From NCBI GenBank assembly GCA_025677815.1, contig JAIXMP010000101.1, positions 1 to 14,681 on the forward strand: a DNA stretch of 14,681 nt, given 5' to 3'. The DNA is from Phascolomyces articulosus (Eukaryota; Mucoromycota; Mucoromycetes; Mucorales; Lichtheimiaceae). Both the position numbers and the translations under genes were made by a program. A model generated the notes under the pieces. It saw only the letters and a list, made by a program, of their open reading frames with translations. It was not told the DNA's origin and made no database searches. Positions 1-8,637 of this stretch are shown here, one piece after another (within the stretch, counting starts at the first letter, position 1; the number at the start of each line of letters is the position of its first letter).

Positions 1-285
1 CAAAGAAATGGATTATAGATAGATTACTAAATAAAAAGTTATTTATTATTTTTTATATAATTTTTAAGGTACCTATAAAAGTATTTACCAAAGTACTTAA
101 CTTTGATTATAAATTTAAAAGTAAAAGTTATATTTTAGGCTCCGACTGAAAATTTATTTCTAAATTAGTTTTAATTAGCCTTTCTTTTGATATATATTAT
201 ATTATTCTATATACTATAGTTAAGGAGATATAAGGATAAAAAGTAAAGTTTATAAAAGTGATGAATACTTTTGTAAGCTTATATA
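1..285. other. AT-saturated sequence, no clear gene
   Basis: No convincing gene is visible. One plus-strand frame from base 3 to about 231 is open except for one TGA near position 150. Its translation is almost all K, I, F, Y and L, which is what random AT-rich sequence gives. A faint possibility is the tail of a heavily mutated retroelement reading frame, but no motif supports it. Confidence 0.3.
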
Positions 286-893
286 GTAGGGATAGATAGG
301 GATCATCAAAAATAGGATAGTTGATCAACCTATTCATCTGTAGATAAACCTATAGGCGAAACATTTTACTGACACAATCTAGTTAGTTAACCTAGGTTCT
401 TAGGTTTGAACTGTTGTCTTGAAGTCATATGACCTGCTGATGATGAATTTCTTTTAAAATTCATCTTAAAGATAACAGGAATATTAGATCTATTGTGAAT
501 TATTTTCACTATTGCCATACTTACAAGTATAAGTGATTATAACCAGACCAAGATTCTTTAGTAGATACTATGAAACTAGAATTGAGGATAAAACATAAGG
601 GGAATGATTTAAAGATAAAGTCAATCAATAGTAATGTATATAAGTAGATAGTTTTTGATTAGTTTCCTTTTTTTATTTTATGCAACATTTATTGCCTTTA
701 TATATTTGTATGACAATAACTTGATAAAATTAAATATGAAAATAAATATAAGGCAGTAGCATATAATATATAAAATAATGAGAGAGTATAATAAGGGATA
801 ATATAATAAACATAAGAGGATGATCAAATAAGGGTTAGATAGTATATAAAATAAATAATAATAATTATAATATCATTATTATTATATAGAGAA
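286..893. repeat. ~615 bp dispersed repeat, copy 1
   Basis: This is the first of two direct copies; the second starts 685 bp downstream. Both begin GTAGGGATAGATAGGGATCA and end in an (AAT)-rich tail followed by ATTATTATATAGAGAA. The body aligns nearly end to end with few indels. It contains GGTTTGAACTG at 403-413, which resembles a pol III B-box (GGTTCGANTCC), preceded about 25 nt upstream by a D-arm-like stretch. Relative to copy 2 it is more AT-rich, for example CTAGTTAGTTAACCTAGG where copy 2 has CTGGTTGGTCAACCCAG. A tRNA-derived SINE-like element is one reading; a non-coding LTR-like repeat is another. No coding capacity was seen. Confidence 0.8.
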
Positions 894-970
894 CACTATA
901 TCTATTATTTAAAAAATATTTATAGGCAATATGACCTTAATTATCCAGGGCAATGAGGGGATAATATTTA
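894..970. other. spacer between the two direct repeat copies
   Basis: A 77 bp AT-rich spacer separates the repeat copies. It contains no primer-binding-site-like or coding sequence. It has a weakly purine-rich stretch (GAGGGGATAA, about 955-964) just before copy 2. It is too short to be the internal region of a normal retrotransposon. Confidence 0.5.
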
Positions 971-1594
971 GTAGGGATAGATAGGGATCATTAAAAATAG
1001 GATAGTTAATCAACCCATCTATTAATGGATAAACCTATAGGTGAAACATTTTACTGATGCGATCTGGTTGGTCAACCCAGATTCCTGGGTTTGAACTGAC
1101 GTTGTGAAGTCACGTAACCAGCTAAAGATAAATTTCTTCCAAAATTCACCTTAGATGCAATAGGAATATTAGATCCATTGTGAATTCTTTTTGCTATCAC
1201 TGTACTTGTAAGTATAAATGATTATGACCAGACCAAGATTCTTCAGTAGATACTATGAAACCAGAATTGAGAATAAAACATAAGGGAAATGATTTAAAGA
1301 TAAAAGTGGATCAATGGTAATATATATAAGTAGATAGTTTTTGATTCTTTTTTTATTAGTTAGTTATCTCTTTATTTTATACAACATTCATTACCTTTAT
1401 ATATTTATATGATACTAAATTAATAAAAGTAAATATGGAAATAAACATAAGGCAATGATATACAATGTATAAAATAATGAGAGTGCATAATAAGGGACAA
1501 TATAATAAATATAAGAGGATGATTAAATGAGGGTTGGATAAAAACATAAAAATAAATAATAATAATTATGATATAATTATTATTATATAGAGAA
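971..1594. repeat. ~615 bp dispersed repeat, copy 2
   Basis: Second direct copy of the 286-893 repeat, in the same orientation. It is the better-preserved copy. The tRNA-like part reads CTGGTTGGTC, then hairpin CCCAG-ATTC-CTGGG, then GGTTTGAACTG (1088-1098), then TGAC-GTTGTGAA-GTCA, and it is closed by AACCAG, which pairs with CTGGTT. Stacked short hairpins of this kind look like a relic cloverleaf, although no functional tRNA can be folded. The copy stops within 2 bp of the candidate CACTA terminus at 1597. Confidence 0.8.
1057..1122 (+). other. tRNA-like relic with B-box (possible SINE head)
   Basis: In repeat copy 2 a D-arm-like GATCTGGTTGG is followed by CCTGGGTTTGAACTG, which matches a tRNA T-arm/B-box with the usual CG changed to TG. 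Several 4-5 bp hairpins lie inside an outer CTGGTT/AACCAG stem. The spacing is shorter than in a tRNA and there is no proper anticodon arm, so this is at most a pol III promoter relic, not a tRNA gene. Confidence 0.35.
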
Positions 1595-1596
1595 TA

Positions 1597-1614
1597 CACT
1601 AGAAAAAAGGGGGG
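1597..1614 (+). repeat. candidate left terminus of older CACTA element (CACTA-2)
   Basis: The sequence CACTAGAAAAAAGGGGGG begins with the canonical CACTA terminal motif. It sits on the outer side of the accessory gene of the second Tnp2-type pair, where a left terminus would be expected. No matching right terminus is visible in the window. Copy 1 of the neighbouring repeat also has CACTA at 894-898, so this CACTA could belong to the repeat instead. Treat it as a candidate only. Confidence 0.35.
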
Positions 1615-1619
1615 ATTTC

Positions 1620-1648
1620 ATAAGAATTCACAATTGTGATATTCTTAT
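1620..1648. repeat. 29 bp near-perfect inverted repeat
   Basis: ATAAGAAT and ATTCTTAT arms flank a perfect 12 bp palindrome TCACAATTGTGA (1628-1639), with one unpaired T at 1640. It lies just inside the candidate CACTA-2 left end, so it could be a subterminal transposase-binding site or simply a hairpin. Confidence 0.7.
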
Positions 1649-2034
1649 AAGATATCAACTAGTCAAGTATGTTTCACCAAAATTTCATTACTTTTTAAGT
1701 TTCTATAAATTATTATTAAAGCACTTTGTTCTGTTCATCAACATTGCTTTATATAATATATGCTTTTAATATTATATATTATAAGATTATTGACCATAAA
1801 AGAATCAAATAAAAATTGCCATCGTTCAACAGCATCATTTAAACTAATCAGTTTTGACATTTTAAATTTAAAATGGTTCTGTTAATTTATTTATTACATA
1901 CTAAATACTATCTAATATAGTGTTGTACTTAAATGCATATAAAATCATCAAAAATCCATAGCAATATTATACTCTTATTTATACCCTTCCAACATAAAAC
2001 ACAGTAAAGATCAGATATATAAAACATATAAAAA
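1649..2034. other. non-coding AT-rich stretch with an 18 bp palindrome
   Basis: No gene is seen. It lies downstream of the 3' end of the minus-strand gene that stops at 2035, so it would contain that gene's 3' untranslated region. A perfect 18 bp palindrome, CATTTTAAATTTAAAATG, occupies 1858-1875. A second AT palindrome-like run lies near 1765-1785. Confidence 0.5.
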
Positions 2035-2368
2035 TTAATTCACTTTATTAAAAAAATATTCCTTAACAACACAAGTTCTAACTTTTTTAGCACACTGTTG
2101 TACCTGTGCAGGAGTGATATCATCATCACTCTATGCATTGTTATCTGAGCTGCTGTCATATTCTTCTGGCTCTTCTGGCCCTTCCCAGTTGATCTCTTCC
2201 TCCTCCTCTTCCTACTCTTCCTTTACTTCTTCCTCCTTCTCATCATCAGAACCAAATGATTCCTCATCCTACAAAGGGACAGGGTCTATTAGCAGACTTG
2301 CTAAACTACAGCCAAAGTGCTCGCATAGCTCAGCATCATTCTTGTGCTGGTAGGCACCTTTTCTCCTA

Positions 2369-2371
2369 TAA
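2369..2371. repeat. TAA target-site duplication, left
   Basis: TAA directly abuts the left CACTG terminus of CACTA-1 and is repeated at 8635-8637. Three-bp duplications are characteristic of the CACTA superfamily. Confidence 0.85.
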
Positions 2372-2386
2372 CACTGTGGGAAAAAG
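2372..2386 (+). repeat. CACTA-1 left terminal inverted repeat
   Basis: CACTGTGGGAAAAAG matches the complement of 8634-8620 (CACTATGGGAAATAA) at 12 of 15 positions, and at 11 of the first 12. Confidence 0.85.
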
Positions 2387-2515
2387 GAATTCATTGAAAC
2401 TTATTGAAACTTGTTTAAACTAAACTTGTTCAAACTTATTTCATACTAGTAACTGAATAAGTCTATAAGTTTATAAGTTTGAACAAGCTTTAATAAGTTT
2501 TAATAAGTTTTTAAA
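2387..2515. repeat. CACTA-1 left subterminal repeat array
   Basis: About ten copies of a short motif AAACTTRTT or its complement AAYAAGTTT occur in both orientations, first forward (GAAACTTATTGAAACTTG) and then inverted (AATAAGTTTTAATAAGTTT). The two halves can fold back on each other. The same motif fills the right end. Such arrays are where CACTA transposases bind in known elements; here that role is inferred. Confidence 0.75.
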
Positions 2516-2746
2516 TTTATAATTTACTGCTATTTCTCTCTTAAATCGTTATTAAATACATATATCAATTCAATTTGCTAGCTCTCGAAACTTTTTAATA
2601 ACAAATAAAATGTTACTTTTCTTGTTGTATGTTTTATTATGATAAATAATGCAAATTACAATTATATATATTATCATGTGTATTTATTTAGCATGTTAAT
2701 AAACTATCAATGCTATCATATTCTGTATATATAATTCCTTGCCCCT

Positions 2747-4013
2747 TCATGTTCTTCTATGGTTTTTAGACAGTTGCTGCCTAGTGGATGGTCTTAATGA
2801 ACGTGGTCGTTTTCCAAGACAACTTGCACTACTTGGTGCTTCATTTTCTTTCTCAGTTACATTATGTTCAACGTCTCCTAGAGTACAGTCTGTTCTACGA
2901 TTACTGGGTCTTCCACAACCTCTCCCATGACCAGCCAATGTTCTTACTGTTGCTAGGATTGATCTTAATGATTGATCTTCTGTACATTGAATAAAATGTG
3001 TTAGATGATCTACGTCAACTAAAATATTTCATGAATATGCTTTATTACCTGTAGTATCGGGAAGGGTTGAAAAACGTGCTCCAGTATCGACTGGTGATAA
3101 TGATGATACTCATGATTCTGTGTTGTTTTCTCTTTCACCACCTCTTTGTCTTCTTCTTCCTCTCCCTCTTCCTCTTCCTCTCCCTCTAGCTCCCCTGCCT
3201 CTGGTAACTGATGCTGTTGGTTGACGTTTAGTTTCGTTATATAGATTATCTATCTCTATATCACTGATTATTAATAATATTAATAACAGTGTACAAATTA
3301 CATACAGCGTAATTCACTTGATACATAAACACTCACTTTTCTTCAATTGTTCTTTCTGGGGGTGGAGTGGGTGACAATCAGAATCGATCATTTTCATTGG
3401 ATGGTTCACCTTGTTCTTGATGTCGTTTAGGGCTAATTAAGTTGTTCCATCCAGTGCATAAACAACGATGAGCAATCCACGATCCTTCACATAATGACAC
3501 ATGTAGCTGCAATACTTGTTTAGCTTTCTGTTCATACTTCTCAATTGCCCAATATAAAATTCCTCTTGGTAGTTTTCTCCAAGGAGTGGTTGCTGGCAAA
3601 TCCCATTGTTGTAAACGTTCTTCAATGTATGCTCAAACAACTCTCATTAAATGTATTGTCAGATCATTTCTTACATTTGGGATTTCGTCTTGGTTTATTT
3701 GGAAAAATGTTGATAATGCAGTATCAATATGCTTATTAGAAATATTTGTAATAATCCGATCTTGGCCATTGATACGATGACGAGGCTTTTTATACCTGGT
3801 TTCACATAGATTATTCACTGTTTGAGTAGTATTGTTTGCTTCTTGAGTAGTATTTTTTGATAACAGCTGTTGAACTAACTCTAATACTTGTTGGCCAGTT
3901 TCTTCTGTCAATGGTTGCTGTTGTTCTGTATCATTTATATGTCTTTCAAAGTCGTCAGACTCATCAAAGTTATCTAGATAATTACCATATTGGTTATCAT
4001 ATTGGTAAGACAT
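2747..4013 (-). pseudogene. CACTA-1 accessory gene, acidic and RGG-box protein, two exons
   Basis: I do not recognise a named domain. Exon 1 runs 4013-3337 and exon 2 runs 3263-2747. The 73 nt intron has donor GTGAGT and acceptor AATCAG, and the phases match (2 then 1), giving a 397-residue conceptual product. In order it has an acidic, Gln-rich N-terminus (MSYQYDNQ start), a central region rich in Trp, Leu and Arg (residues about 90-200) that is probably the folded part, a Gly-Arg repeat (RGRGARGRGRGRGRGRR; 3215-3150 on the plus strand), and a basic tail. Four in-frame TGA codons lie at 3633-3635, 3378-3380, 3110-3112 and 3029-3031; otherwise the frame is unbroken, with no indels. By position it is analogous to the TnpA-type accessory proteins of CACTA elements, but homology is not shown. 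It shares a promoter with the transposase. Confidence 0.75.
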
Positions 4014-4442
4014 TTCAAGTAAAAAGTTTAAAGGAAAAGAGGTGTATTTTTTTTTGAAAGAAAGAGATACTTTTGTTGTTTGTAGAAAGAATTAGCTCTT
4101 GATAAAGCAATGCACAGCACGAACGGCATTTTTTATCCGAAACGGGGTTCGTTGCCATGGCAACCGCTGCGCAATAGTGAACAGATATGTATGTTTTTAT
4201 AAAATTATATATATCTACTGTTTCACAAGTATATAACCCAAAATCGAGAGTCAAAGTGCATGGATTCTAACTCAATGAGGTTTTAAGCTGTCTTCTTTTT
4301 GCCCTTTTTATCACGGATTTGGGTAAGTTTTAGGGAAGCACGTAATTATGGTGGAAGCGGACATTCACACAGAATGGGTATTAAAAAAGGAAACGTCAAA
4401 GCAGAGCTCCTGTGAACTCTTCCCTAAATTTTAAATATCACC
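4014..4442. promoter_or_regulatory. divergent promoter region of CACTA-1
   Basis: This 429 bp interval separates the two divergent CACTA-1 genes and must hold both start regions. It is less AT-rich than its surroundings. TATA-like runs lie near 4204-4213 (AATTATATAT) and 4230-4236 (GTATATA). A perfect 14 bp palindrome lies at 4151-4164. The plus-strand start is preceded by AAATATCACC. Confidence 0.6.
4151..4164. promoter_or_regulatory. perfect RFX-type X-box palindrome
   Basis: GTTGCCATGGCAAC fits the RFX-family X-box consensus GTNRCC(N0-3)RGYAAC exactly, with both half-sites perfect. RFX winged-helix factors are widespread in fungi (for example the Rfx1/Crt1 type). Its place in the shared promoter suggests that host RFX could regulate both CACTA genes. 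It could also be a transposon-encoded protein's operator, or chance. Confidence 0.55.
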
Positions 4443-7400
4443 ATGCCCTGGTGTGATAACTGTCATAGTGTAATACCTGATAACCTGAAAAGACATCAAA
4501 TATTTTGCAATAAATTCCAGGAGGAATCAAACATAGAAAGTTCTGATGACAACGATTCACGTTATAGCAGGTCAAACACGCCTTCCAACATTAGATCTCA
4601 AACATTTTATGTTCAAAACGATGACCACTGTCAGTTGGAAGATTCCATTCGTTCTACTCCACTATCAATTATTAATGATCATGATGATAATTACAGTATG
4701 GAGGACTATGATTACGGATATAATGGGGAGGAGCAACAGCCTATTATAAGCGACGACAACTTTAGCGAAGCTGATAATGAAACAGAATATGACTATGACT
4801 TGATACGCGAGCTTTATTTTGAAGAACACAACGATGAACATATTTTACGTCGAGAGTCTAATAGTCGGGTACAATTCGAGAACGAGATTATTACCATGGA
4901 TCTTCGGGACCTGCCAGAACCAAGTGCCCATGAATACTGGAATATTCGTCTTTCTAACATTGTTCAAACAATAACCTATCAAGAGCAGCGCACGAATCTA
5001 TAATTGATTTTTGTAATGATTGGAGAAAAAGTAATAATTACTGTATGTATTTCTGGGACATAGGTAGCTGGCAGTAGTACTTTTAAGCTTTACTAATATA
5101 TCATATATAAGCCCCTGAACCCTTTGATAGCATCTACCTTGCAAATGAACAGATGATGACCGCTTTTCCAGTTGAAAGTCAAACTTATCACATATGCAAA
5201 AATGGATGCATACTATACGAAAATGATACTGATACAAGTTGCCTTTGGTGTAATACATCTCGATATCAAATTGATAATCTATCGAAACTAGTTGCCACCA
5301 TGCGATATTTACCTCTATCTCAATTACTTGGTTCTATGCTTGCATCACCATTATATCGCGCTATGTTTCGTGAAACATTTAACAACAGACGATCCTCTGA
5401 CAGTATAACGGATATATTTGATGGATACGCTTTTACTCAACAAGAGCATCTCTTTCGTAACCCTTTTTCAGTAGGCCTTTTATTATTTTGTGATGGCTTT
5501 GCTCCTTTTGATGCAGGTCGCACTTCTCTTTCTATACAACTTATACACCTAGTTATAGTAAACTTACCCAAAGAAGAGAGGTATATACAGGTTTATTATT
5601 TAATTATCCACATAATCAAACACTTATTGAATAATGTTATTCCTTTAGATATAAGAAAAAAAACATGCTTCAAGTAGCCATATTGCCAGGCCCGGTGAAA
5701 CCGAAGAATATTCACTCATTCTTGTCTCCGTTGATGAATGAAATAGAACAATTGTCAAAAAATGGGATGATTTTAAAGGTAGATGGTGAAGAGGATATTC
5801 GCATGCATGCACATTTACTTTTAGCTTCCGGTGACCTACCAGGTGTCAGTGACCTTATCTATCACACTGGTCACGGTTCTCACCACGGCTGTCGCACTTG
5901 TCATATTGGTTCTGAGTCACTGGTTAGTCCCAAAGGACTTGGCCACGGACAGTATTTCCCAGGATATGAGGCATTAGACATTGTGAGAAATGATGATGAT
6001 TTTTTAGGATTGCTACTGGTAATAATAATTCATCAATATATTTTAATTTTAAATACTGCACATATTTACATATACATATATATATTTAATAGGAATTCGG
6101 AATATTAGACTCAAACCCTTTCACAAAATTGAGTACATATCATTCACCTTACTTTTTTGGATCGGCTGAAGAATTTCATATGATTGGTCAGAATATATCA
6201 AGACAAATTTTAGCAATGTTAAAAAATCAGCACGTCAATGCTGATACTCCTTTTGGTCTTCCAAAATGGCAACAAGCTCTAATTGGAAAAGCTATAAATG
6301 AATCTCACCTGCTGATGCCAATTGGACTTGATGGTGATGTTGGAGGTAAAGTTTATTATTTTGAAATTTATTATGTTTGTTATGGTACACAACTAACATC
6401 TGTAAATATAGACGTGTTTATAAGATCTGGAAGTTCTCATGCAGTTGACTATATTGATTTTTTGTTATATGTGGTACCAACTGTCGTTTACGAGGTATTG
6501 GAAGAAAATGAGTGTTCAGATCGTGATTCTTTAATGAACCTTGTCAATGGATGTAGTTTGGCTTTACAATTGGAAATTTCAAATAAAGAGGAACAGGCAG
6601 AACGAGAAGGGGATCCAGAACAACTGAGTGATTTGGAGCGATCGCGATCGTAAGTAGTGTAATGTAATAATCTACGTAATGTATTGTAAATAATTCAAAG
6701 CTTATGGAATACAATACGATATTATTATTATTATTATTTGCTTAGATACTTACATCAATGGCACATATTTATGCTGAATGATATGCCGCATAATCTATAT
6801 ACAATAAATATGCACATGCTTCGACACTTAGCTGATTCTATCGAAGTACTTGGAACGCCATGAAAAATAAGCACAAGAAATATCGAAAGAGCTATTGGTA
6901 TTGTCTATATTTATTATTATTATTATTTTTCTCATCAGAGATAGTGATATTGTATATGGGTATATAATCACTAATATTTTGTTTAATTATGTGTTGTAGG
7001 TGAAATTAAAGCCTATATTAAATCTCATGTAGCTCCTGGACCAAACGCATCTAATGCATTACTCAAAATTGCTGCTTCAAGACATTGGAATCGATATTAT
7101 GATACTCATATGGAGGATGCATTGGATCAAAAGAGACAAACATTCCAGCTTGGAGATGATGAACAAATGCAATTCTGGGGACCACTTATGCACAATATGC
7201 CCATTTCAAACTACAACAACTACAACTTACGACACTATATTCATAAATATTGGTTGCGGGTAAAAGAATCTCCTCTAGATGAAATTGATCCTATACTTGG
7301 TGTAGTTGCACCAAAACTTTTTCTTAATAATTGCGAATATGATTGCCTCGCATTTCCAAATAGCAGAGTCAAGAAACTAACACATTTTGTCACTGCATTG

Positions 7401-7811
7401 ATACCTATTGATCTTAATGCTCAGGATCCCCATGTAGAAAGTATTCCCGTTTGGAGACGATTTTTTTGTGAAATTGTTTTATTTTTTACACATAGTTATC
7501 GAGGTATGTTACTTCATAGAAATTGTTGTTATGTGATAGTGATAATATAGATCTGCTTTCTTTTTCATCAAAAAGGCGTTACGCGAATGCTATGTCTCAT
7601 CAAGATCATAGAGAATGTTTATCAAAACAGTGCCGGTGCTGCATATGGAAGCTCAATGCATGGGACAAGATTTTACGTTACTGATGTCGAACATATAGAA
7701 CGATTCACGGGTATGATTAAATCGCCATTGTATCCTGGATCAGTCTATTACATCTACAAAGGAATGGATATTGGAAAGATGAAACTAGGAAATAGTCATG
7801 AATCATTATAA
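4443..7811 (+). pseudogene. Tnp2-family CACTA transposase, multi-exon, damaged
   Basis: Proposed exons are 4443-5003, about 5112-5580, 5649-6018, 6093-6345, 6412-6649, 6746-6897, 7000-7503 and 7576-7811 (TAA). Later introns are 66-102 nt and all phases agree. The N-terminus has a zinc-finger-like CDNCH...HQIFC, then a long acidic linker. The Tnp2 core follows: YHICKNGCILYE..CLWC, the DGFAPF signature (DGxNPF in the family), NLPKEERYKKKNMLQ, ILPGPVKPKNI, DLPGVSDL with HTGHGSHHGCRTCH, then TINMHMLRHLADSIE. The C-terminus has AYGSSMHGTRFY. Defects: a TGA at 6861-6863, and no valid join between exons 1 and 2, where the usual hydrophobic N-terminal helix region of Tnp2 is absent. The protein would catalyse cut-and-paste excision of CACTA ends in the nucleus; this copy is probably inactive. 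Confidence 0.85.
5581..5648 (+). other. intron in CACTA-1 transposase
   Basis: The donor GAGAG|GTATAT and acceptor CCTTTAG|ATA restore the conserved Tnp2 run NLPKEERYKKKNMLQ. Using the neighbouring CAG|GTTTAT donor instead would put the frame into a stop. Confidence 0.8.
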
Positions 7812-8489
7812 TTTTCTTTACAAAAAAAAAAAAGTTTCCAATGATGAAAAAAATAATGAAACATTTTGAAATGGAGGTGAAATATTTATAATTGTCAATA
7901 CGTCTGTATTTCTTTGGTCTTGGCTGTTGAATAATAAATTCTAGAATTGTTTATTGTTGATTATTGTATGTTATTTTATGTAAAAATACTGGTTTATTAT
8001 CATCCTGGTGTTGTATCCAACATACAATGGCTTCACAATAAATAATAATTCTTCATTATTATTATTATTATTACTGTCATTCACCCTATATCTCACTTGT
8101 GCGGTGATTCTATTTGGATAATTACTTATGTTACACACAGTATTGCACCATCCTCTTTCACATATTGTTAATTATGCTGGATCATGCAATCCTTCTAACG
8201 ATATCATTCATGGTCTACTTAAATATACTGTCCTCATAACATGCAATCCAAATGATGCAATCTATATTCTAATATTACACCATAATGTGCAAGTTGTGAT
8301 AGTCCATCCATGATGAGCACTTTCTTATAAATAGAGAGATTATTTTTTTATCTTAATAAACTTCAGTTCATTATTTTCGGGTCTCGTTGACTTATCTCGT
8401 CTCCTTTTATTCTTTTTATTAATTGATTTCTCTCTGATACAACACCTGGAAATAATAAATTTTATTCTACCAGATCGATATAATCGAAT
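7812..8489. other. CACTA-1 3' non-coding region
   Basis: This is non-coding sequence downstream of the transposase. It contains (ATT)n runs near 8058-8073, AATAAA-like signals near 7931 and 8038, and a CATGCAATCC motif twice (8184-8193 and 8240-8249). On the minus strand, 8447-8340 could encode a Lys/Arg-rich tail (KKNKRRRDKS) preceded by an acceptor-like TTATTTCCAG, but no upstream exon was found. Confidence 0.5.
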
Positions 8490-8619
8490 AATTTCAAACA
8501 AGTTTAAATAAGTTATTTTTTTATTTTTATAAAAACTTGCTAAACAAGTTTGGATAAGTTTGGATAAGCTTATTGTAAAAATCGGCTGTTTGAATAAGTT
8601 TAAATAAGTCTGAATAAGT
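8490..8619. repeat. CACTA-1 right subterminal repeat array
   Basis: Repeated GAATAAGTTTAAATAAGT and AACAAGTTTGGATAAGTT units match the left-end motif AAACTTATT in inverted orientation. At least nine copies are visible. Confidence 0.75.
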
Positions 8620-8634
8620 TTATTTCCCATAGTG
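8620..8634 (-). repeat. CACTA-1 right terminal inverted repeat
   Basis: On the complement this reads CACTATGGGAAATAA, matching the left end CACTGTGGGAAAAAG. It is followed immediately by TAA. Confidence 0.85.
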
Positions 8635-8637
8635 TAA
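8635..8637. repeat. TAA target-site duplication, right
   Basis: This TAA is identical to the TAA at 2369-2371, on the other side of the element. Confidence 0.85.

Larger units (their letters stand above)
2372..8634. mobile_element. CACTA (CMC/EnSpm-type) DNA transposon CACTA-1, complete ends
   Basis: This 6263 bp element has terminal inverted repeats CACTGTGGGAAA (left) and CACTATGGGAAA (right, on the complement). It is flanked by identical TAA trinucleotides. Inside, both ends carry many copies of an AAACTTATT/AATAAGTTT subterminal motif. It holds two divergent genes: a minus-strand acidic/RGG gene (4013-2747) and a plus-strand Tnp2 transposase gene (4443-7811). This matches the CACTA plan of a transposase plus an accessory protein gene with subterminal binding sites. 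Both genes contain premature stops, so the copy is probably non-autonomous now, but its ends look intact and could be mobilised by a relative. It is inserted in an intron of the minus-strand gene of an older CACTA-like element. Confidence 0.88.

Noticed and set aside
330..400. Hammerhead ribozyme in the 615 bp repeat (CGAAAC preceded by a CCTAT/ATAGG stem, and a nearby CTGA)
   Set aside because: No CTGATGA box occurs at the right place, the putative core differs in both copies, and no stem III with a cleavage triplet could be drawn.
286..1594. LTR retrotransposon with two LTRs
   Set aside because: The repeats do not begin TG or end CA, the 77 bp between them holds no primer-binding site or coding sequence, and no gag or pol remnant is seen.
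2114..2353. Serine-rich plus-strand ORF of 79 residues
   Set aside because: It is the antisense of a Glu/Asp-rich minus-strand exon; GAA/GAG/GAT codons read backwards give TTC/CTC/ATC and Ser codons. The minus-strand frame has phase-matched exons.
3437..3640. 67-residue minus-strand ORF overlapping the CACTA-1 accessory gene
   Set aside because: It is a different frame of the same exon. The other frame joins in phase to both upstream and downstream coding sequence.
8128..8313. 61-residue plus-strand ORF in the CACTA-1 3' region
   Set aside because: There is no motif, no neighbouring exon in phase, and it contains a short repeated CATGCAATCC. It is probably chance.
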